Of a stretch of 9,821 nucleotides of DNA, positions 9,201 through 9,821 are shown in pieces. The translations under genes and the position numbers were made by a program. Under the pieces are notes generated by a model. It was given only the letters and a program-made list of their open reading frames with translations. It was not told the DNA's origin and did no database searches. Each line of letters starts with the position of its first letter. Within the stretch, counting starts at the first letter, position 1. The DNA is taken from positions 1 through 9,821 of the forward strand of contig CAZSLS010000233.1 of NCBI GenBank assembly GCA_964607575.1, in the 5' to 3' direction. The DNA is from BS750m-G57 sp964607575. GTDB taxonomy: Bacteria > Planctomycetota > Phycisphaerae > SM23-33.

Positions 9201-9390
9201 CATGGAGCTGCGCGACGAGCGGGTGACGTTCTTCGTGCGGCGACTGGCGCGAGGCAAACACTCGCTGAGCTACCGCATGCGGGCCGAAATACCGGGCAAG
9301 TTCAGCGCCCTGCCCACCCGCGCCAGCGCAATGTACGCACCGGAACTCAAGGCCAACTCCGACGAAATCAAACTCAAGATCGTCGACTAG
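3181..9390 (+). CDS. Secreted alpha-2-macroglobulin family protein with intact thioester
   Basis: This is a 2069-residue exported protein of the bacterial alpha-2-macroglobulin family, expected to trap proteases or attach covalently to attacking molecules outside the cytoplasmic membrane. Residues 1-24 form a signal peptide: MKR, a hydrophobic core, then SAA before Glu25. Cys14 and Cys15 do not sit in a good lipobox. Residues about 25-390 are helical and TPR-like, with a Tyr/Gly-rich stretch at 201-211. Macroglobulin (MG) domains follow from about 400. The MG2 motif DRPVYRP starts at 649, and an MG3-type domain starts at about 745 and carries a Trp-rich insert (798-840). YKPGEK motifs sit at 1034 and 1130. 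A low-complexity bait-like linker spans 1221-1291. The conserved FADTAFW (1300-1306) opens the central A2M domain. The thioester GCTEQ has Cys1520 and Gln1523. The alpha/alpha toroid motif DGGWGWW is at 1614-1620, and a C-terminal MG domain covers about 1961-2069. The bacterial family is usually about 1500-1900 residues, so this one is long. No pbpC is adjacent. Target and anchoring are unknown. Confidence 0.95.
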   Translation: MKRFTQIALLLAVCCIVAAPLSAAETANRQKAQKLYKDGNFKEAYNAFAKLALDAKTGAKSVGGDLNMAVSSLQRLNRRNEVDAFREKVIKAHAKNWRLLHTAANSYLHATHYGFIISGEYHRGHHRGGGKRVNSYERDRVRALQLMTQAIPLTKNDGDHTAVGSFYLALADMMMGQRGYAGAWRLQYKTDLTKLPDYETGYYYGYGRYGRSSRGAPVDKNDKPVYHKRPKTWAAAKSDGERWRWALLQAVEFSAPLREQVDFKFASFLKAQFGVETMGRFGRYFGSWRQPRPRDDGKKDKSGTYELHTLGEDETIARLAIGIRRFKLPDEYNYIRIFQRLSRGKGNWAHNAMHQLCSTFENRRQYPKAAAHWRTNIKRFGDDNNKSKAKRLGQIVDNWGVFEPVMTQPSGKGATVEFRFRNGKEIHFEARSIKIEKLLADVKAYIKSNPQQDRNYWQNMQISNIGYRLMRGDEKKYVDKKVATWDLEVKPRPGHFDKRITIATTLQKAGAYLVTAKMANGNLSRIIMWVADTAIVKKPLDKKTWYYVADAVSGKPIAKANVEFFGWWRKYVGKRGQRKYDTLTKNFSEFTNADGQITLGPDQMPRNYRWVAIARTKAGRMAYLGFSGVWYGNYYDREYNQRKTFVITDRPVYRPKQKVNFKFWINTAKYDVEGKSQFAGQSFQARISNPKGEKLFEKTVKLDDFGGAAGDLKLKDDATLGMYSIQIRQGNRYFGGGRFRVEEYKKPEFQVTIEAPKEPVQLGEKVTATVEAKYYFGAPVTDAKVKYKVMRTEHSASWYPWTRWDWLFDSGYWWYGYDYDWYPGWKHWGCRRPIWPWWGWRPTPQPEVVSENEVEVGKDGKIKIEIDTALAKAIHGDRDHKYTITAEVTDKSRRTIVGTGNVLVSRKPFKVYAWVDRGHYRIGDVIQASFQARRLDAKGVKGTGKLKLMKISYLKGKPVETQVQQWKLDTDEEGKAKIQIKAHGAGQYRLSYTLTDAKKHAIEGGYVFVIWGAGDSGSNYRFNDIEVVSDKQNYKPGEKVKLRVNTSRSGSTVLLFVRPSNGIYLAPKIFRLKGRSVGEQIEVIKKDMPNFFVEALTVADGKVFREVRQIVVPPEKRVLDVKIFPSKKKYKPGEKAKVKIKLVDANGEPFSGSTVLTMYDKAVEYISGGSNIAKIKEFFWKWKRRHNARHETSLSKGSGNLLKRGEIGMSFLGVFGHSVASEPGPGGMDDNAVVADAAAGGEMESSNGLRARGAAFGKGMAQGAPAAKMKSTGSKRRSDKDDGGGGQGPKMVEPTVRTKFADTAFWASALTTGKDGFAEIELTMPENLTTWKTVVWAMGFGTRVGEGSVEVVTTKNLLLRLQAPRFFVQKDEVVLSANVHNYLKTAKKVDVSILLGGGCIELAKGVKATQQVQIPAGGEKRVNWRVNITKEGSAKITMKALTDEESDAMAMDFPVFVHGMLKTDSFSGVIRPNKKSGKFQITVPKERRPDDSRLEIRYSPTLAGAMVDALPYVVEYPYGCTEQTLNRFLPTVITQKVLQNMGLDLDDIKKKRTNLNAQEIGDDIKRAADWKRLAGKKRWDGKRWVNRNPVFDKGEVDRMVKAGLQRLTNMQNRDGGWGWWSGWREHSYPHTTAVVVHGLQIARANDVAVVPGVIKRGIEWLKRRQASELARLILWEKTKKHGKQFADNLDALVYMVLVDEKVDNIEMRKRIYRDRNHISVYAKAMFGIACHKVDDKEKRDMLKRNVEQYLKQDDENQSAWLKLPNGGWWWRWYGSEMEAHAYYLKLLCLTEPKSPKASRLVKYIINNRRHATYWNSTRDTAYVIEAFADYIKATGEDKPDMTVSIFVDGKKQKSVKINKDNIFSFDNKLVMLGKKVTTGKHTVELRKEGKGPLYFNAYQTNFTLEDHITRAGLEIKVNRKYYKLVKVDKKIKVEGSRGQAVDQKVEKYERKELKNLDTLKSGDLVEIELTIESKNDYEYIMFEDMKASGFEPVALRSGYSANGMGAYMELRDERVTFFVRRLARGKHSLSYRMRAEIPGKFSALPTRASAMYAPELKANSDEIKLKIVD
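5572..5700 (+). other. Trp/Tyr-rich insert within the macroglobulin
   Basis: Residues 798-840 hold 13 Trp, 6 Tyr and 1 Phe in 43 positions, with interspersed Gly, Pro and Asp and a single Cys (830). The segment interrupts a typical MG beta-sandwich between KVKYKVMRTEHS and PEVVSENEVEV, a position where macroglobulins normally have a beta-hairpin. The frame is uninterrupted and the flanking domain resumes normally, so it is an in-frame insert and not a frameshift product. Confidence 0.8.
6280..6648 (+). repeat. Adjacent MG domains sharing two exact short DNA matches
   Basis: TACAAGCCCGGCGAGAA (17 nt) occurs at 6280-6296 and 6568-6584. CTCCGGCTCGACCGTGCTG (19 nt) occurs at 6324-6342 and 6630-6648. 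They encode YKPGE(K) and SGSTVL in the same order in two successive MG domains, with offsets of 288 and 306 bp. The matches are in phase with the domain repeat, but the sequence between them has diverged. Confidence 0.5.
6841..7053 (+). other. Low-complexity bait-like linker of the macroglobulin
   Basis: Residues 1221-1291 are rich in Gly, Ala, Met, Ser and Asp, start with EPGPGGMDD, and end in a basic KRRSDKDD run followed by GGGGQGP. The segment lies just before the conserved VRTKFADTAFW block, where animal macroglobulins carry the protease-cleaved bait region. Scattered Arg, Lys and Met residues would give accessible cleavage sites. The bait role is inferred from position and composition. 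Confidence 0.6.
7735..7749 (+). other. Thioester motif GCTEQ of the macroglobulin
   Basis: Cys1520 and Gln1523 can form the internal beta-cysteinyl-gamma-glutamyl thioester used for covalent capture. The context YPYGCTEQTLNRFLP is the classic start of the thioester domain. Many bacterial paralogues have lost this Cys or Gln; here both are kept. Confidence 0.93.
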
Positions 9391-9393
9391 AGA

Positions 9394-9821
9394 TTACTGC
9401 CTGCCGAGAAGGTTTACCGCACGTACGGTTCGCGTGCGTTCTTCGACCTCGTCGGGCAGGTAGCCCTTGATCCACGATTTGGCGCGGTAGGAGAATTCGT
9501 GACCGGTCGGAAGCATGCTGATCGGCGTCACCTTCGCCGTCGATGGAAAAACGTGCCCGGTGCGCTGGGTGGCGTCACGGCGCTCGTGGCATCCGACGCA
9601 ACTTCGCGTCTCGCCCGGTCGGGCGTACATCCAGAACACCTGATTACCGATAACTCGCCGGTCGGCGTCGAGCACCTGCAGTTGGATCAGGCGGTCGGCG
9701 GGCACTTCAACGTGGAACGATCCGTCGGCGGCCAGCGGGGCCGTGCCCAACACCCTGGCGAACGTACCGCCGTGATTCTTCCAGCGATTCGTCGGGCGAT
9801 TCTGCTGGGTCTCGTGGCGCG
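9394..9821 (-). CDS. C-terminal part of a hydrazine-synthase-alpha-like single-haem c protein (5' end outside window)
   Basis: The minus frame is open from the window edge to TAA at 9396-9394, giving 141 visible residues. A GTG at 9753 lies inside the reading frame and is not a credible start, because the preceding 22 codons already match the family (GGTFARVLGT). The segment FARVLGTAPLAADGSFHVEV, then a VPADR turn, QLQVLDADRR, and PGETRSCVGCHERRD resembles the domain that precedes a single haem in HzsA-like proteins of planctomycetes and relatives. CVGCH (minus strand, 9600-9586) is a covalent haem-c attachment site, so the protein should be exported and matured outside the cytoplasm. The tail after the haem is about 65 residues, and no second CxxCH appears in it. 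Its role is unknown; true hydrazine synthesis cannot be inferred. It converges on the macroglobulin gene with a 3-bp gap. Confidence 0.65.
   Translation of the reverse strand, partial: RHETQQNRPTNRWKNHGGTFARVLGTAPLAADGSFHVEVPADRLIQLQVLDADRRVIGNQVFWMYARPGETRSCVGCHERRDATQRTGHVFPSTAKVTPISMLPTGHEFSYRAKSWIKGYLPDEVEERTRTVRAVNLLGRQ
9418..9444 (+). terminator. Weak candidate terminator of the macroglobulin transcript
   Basis: CGCACG (9418-9423) and CGTGCG (9433-9438) form a perfect 6-bp GC-rich stem with a 9-nt loop, followed by TTCTT. It lies about 28 nt after the macroglobulin stop, inside the 3' end of the convergent gene. The stem is short and the T-tract poor, so termination here is tentative. 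Confidence 0.25.

Overview
The window is a bacterial chromosomal segment with high GC and strong G/C preference at third codon positions. The gene set suggests the PVC group, most likely Planctomycetota: a very large secreted alpha-2-macroglobulin, a uroporphyrinogen-decarboxylase-like protein that is not HemE, and a hydrazine-synthase-alpha-like single-haem protein. The taxonomy is inferred from gene content only. There are no tRNA or rRNA genes, CRISPR arrays or mobile elements in view.

Layout: (1) Bases 1-60 appear to be the last codons of a plus-strand gene that begins outside the window. (2) Bases 123-2921 are a minus-strand three-gene operon, in transcription order UroD-like protein (2921-1812), deoxyribose-phosphate aldolase DeoC (1774-1091) and an aldo/keto reductase (1094-123). 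The last two overlap in an ATGA stop/start. (3) Bases 2922-3180 are a divergent regulatory region with a credible sigma70-type promoter in each direction and several short inverted repeats. (4) Bases 3181-9390 are one 2069-codon gene for an exported alpha-2-macroglobulin with an intact CTEQ thioester, a bait-like linker and an unusual tryptophan/tyrosine-rich insert. (5) Bases 9394-9821 are the 3' end of a convergent minus-strand gene with one CxxCH haem-c motif, starting only 3 bp from the macroglobulin stop.

How the genes may work together: the minus-strand operon looks like a small catabolic module, with a retro-aldol step on a deoxy-sugar phosphate, an NADPH-dependent carbonyl reduction and a UroD-fold enzyme of unknown substrate. 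The macroglobulin should act outside the cytoplasmic membrane as a protease trap or covalent surface-defence protein. No penicillin-binding protein 1C gene, the usual partner in proteobacteria, is visible beside it. Nothing in the sequence ties the macroglobulin to the operon apart from the shared intergenic region.

The most unusual element is the aromatic-rich insert in the macroglobulin (residues about 798-840). I do not see a complete, obviously new multi-gene system here.
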